Shown here: piece after piece, positions 62,228 through 64,000 of the stretch | Position numbering within the stretch: position 1 is the first letter of the stretch | How the letters are laid out: every line of letters starts with the position of its first letter | NCBI GenBank assembly: GCA_963931925.1 | Contig: OZ007569.1 | Coordinates: 62,388,042-62,452,041 of the forward strand | Origin: Onchidella celtica | Lineage: Eukaryota > Mollusca > Gastropoda > Systellommatophora > Onchidiidae | Direction of reading: 5' to 3' | DNA length: 64,000 nt | Made by a program: the position numbers and the translations under genes | Notes under the pieces: model-generated | The model's database searches: none | Told to the model about the DNA's origin: nothing | What the model saw: the letters and a program-made list of their open reading frames with translations, nothing else

Positions 62228-62792
62228 TTAACCCCTTCGCAACGACGCGTTTTGCATTCCTGTGTACGACAGGTTTTTTAGCTACTTTGGTTAGCCAGTA
62301 CGACAGCGCGCGAGTAGTTGTTAAGATTGTGTTTTAAAACTGACTGTGATCAGTTTATTTGTACAGTTGACCCCCAAAAATGTACATTTTCTGAAAGGAA
62401 ACTGAATGTAGTTTCTAAATATGCCATGTTTTTTCATCTCAAGCAATATACAAGGTCACAAACTTATGATCAAATCGACAGTGATGAGAGGAACGCAACT
62501 TATCGAAGGTTATTTGCTCTGATGAAGCGCTAGCAGTAAAGAAATTTCCAAAAACTGGAATCGAGTATGCGTAAAATTCAATGCTGATTCAGAATTTCGC
62601 CCGTACTCGCCCATAGCTTTGAATACAAAGCATTTGTAGAGCAGTTTTAGTATGCCGTACCTGGTATGTCTACATGGTATTGGGGAACCCAGAGTATCGC
62701 AACTTCCGTGACGTACTTGGTACGGCACACCGGCAAAAATTGCACAATTTTATGACGTACCAGGTACGTCACTATGGGGTCGAAGGGGTTAA
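62228..62792. mobile_element. TTAA-flanked MITE, 565 bp
   Basis: TTAACCCCTTCG at the left and CGAAGGGGTTAA at the right form inverted ends including the TTAA duplication. Inside, GTACCTGGTAYGTC-type palindromic words recur near the right end. No coding content; piggyBac- or Kolobok-like by target site. Confidence 0.6.
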
Positions 62793-64000
62793 AGAGGACA
62801 GTGACCTGATACACAAAAATACGGTTTCCACGTGCCGCGGTCAGTTTGACCTCGCTATAATTATACGCCCGTGCAAAGTGAACGCCTGGGAAGTCAATGC
62901 CGTATTTCGACACCTCTTGCAGTGTGATGTAAGACTCGCACAGATGTGCACAGTGGAATACAACAATTCACATTGCTAACAAATGTTAGATGAAGTGGAG
63001 GTGAATGGCTGTGAAGGTGAAACATGTATCAATTTATCCTTTTGAATTTTAAGATGAGAAATGTTTGAGACCATAGACCAGGGGTTGGCACATTTCAGAG
63101 AAGGATAGCCATATGTGAGGTTTCAAAGTGGGCCTCAACATGCAGGAAAGAACATTATATAAGACTAGTAGTATTTTCTCTCATTTAAGTACTTTTTTAC
63201 TGGCAATTAACAAAGGAAGAGAGCTAAGGATGAAGGCACGAAGAGTCATATATTATGTGGATCATGAGCCTCTGATGGCTGATCCCTGGTATAGACCTTT
63301 TTTCAGGAACACACAGTCAACATAAGAAAAGAAAGTTGAGTGTTAGGTGAACTAATGCATGATTTTAGTACATTTCATAATCCTACTAAGAAGAATATAT
63401 AATCAGTGTTTTTCATCTTTTAATATAAGATTATTGTGGTGCACCTCCAGTTGATCCTGAAAGGTTATTTATCCAACATCAGGCAGCATCAGATGAAGCA
63501 ATATGAGATCCATTGATTGCATAAGGGAAGTTCCAGAAAATTTATACTGAAGCAGATTAAATAAATACAGGTTCACTGACCCATTTCATTTGATGTCATT
63601 TGTTCTTGATACTTACTGTTATTTATTTCTGTCAGACACCATTCACAAAAAGACATTTTTTAGTAGAAATTGTACCTATTGCCCCAGATTTGGTCACCTC
63701 TATAAATATTGATACTAATGAATTCTCTTTTGTCATATTTTTTTATAGCTTTATTTATTTTTCATCATGAATTGAAATCACCTACATTGATTATATACAG
63801 AATGTAGGGGAGAAAAAGAATAGTGTGAAGAGAGGATTTTTGCCATGAATATTCTTGTCGCACCCAGTAACTGGATTTTTTCATTTTCAACATTGCATTT
63901 TGGTTGGGTTGGGATAGTGTCCATCATTCTCTAAATGGACAAATTCATTAAACACACAAAATCATCTGGGGTCACTTAAACCAGAAATAAAGGCAGAGAA
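62793..64000. other. Gene-free right flank
   Basis: No exon, RNA gene or recognisable repeat on either strand. Confidence 0.4.

Overview
The window looks like nuclear DNA of an invertebrate animal, most probably a mollusc and perhaps a gastropod. It is AT-rich and gene-poor, with spliced genes using GT/AG introns, many microsatellites, long G or C homopolymers, clusters of CTAG/TCTAGA words, Helitron, SINE, MITE, LINE and Tc1/mariner traces, and host genes of animal families (bZIP factors, a PPxY-tailed membrane protein). The species assignment is inference from composition and repeat style.

Region by region. 1-13.1 kb has no gene I can support; it holds an (ATATT/ATATC)n pentanucleotide array at 2.28-2.69 kb, an ATTC/ATTT tetranucleotide array at 11.3-11.6 kb, CT/GA tracts, a 170-bp tandem duplication and one orphan TATA-type promoter candidate. 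13.1-20.5 kb carries two intact, multi-exon, transposon-type genes on opposite strands that are interlocked. A SWIM zinc-finger/YqaJ-nuclease gene on the plus strand and a THAP/DDE transposase gene on the minus strand each keep their last coding exon inside an intron of the other. This gene pair is the one expected of an ISL2EU-type DNA transposon. 20.46-20.76 kb is a 300-bp divergent spacer, followed by a bZIP transcription factor gene of the ATF3/JDP2/FOS kind (20.76-24.0 kb) with two possible upstream ORFs.

24.3-39.2 kb is again gene-free: a 5'-truncated L2/CR1-like LINE end, a 93-bp direct-repeat pair, a TTAA-flanked MITE, a head-to-tail pair of small Helitron-like elements, and a tandem dimer of a tRNA-derived SINE. 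39.2-45.7 kb holds a second bZIP gene on the same strand, whose intron in the zipper sits at exactly the same residue and phase as in the first one; a TIR-bearing MITE with 6-bp duplications lies in its second intron. 45.7-54.3 kb is 3' flank and intergenic, with a decayed Tc1/mariner copy on the minus strand at 52.9-53.9 kb. 54.35-60.35 kb encodes a two-pass membrane protein with a long Ser-rich cytoplasmic tail and PPxY motifs, laid out like TMEM51. The last 3.6 kb holds a second-family Helitron 3' end and another TTAA-flanked MITE.

The host genes are probably regulatory (two linked bZIP factors; a PPxY adaptor-like membrane protein). The transposase and nuclease genes would work together in mobilisation if the element is active, or could be domesticated. 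Every coding-exon junction given for the four main genes was checked for splice signals and reading frame by eye; no alignment or database search was run.
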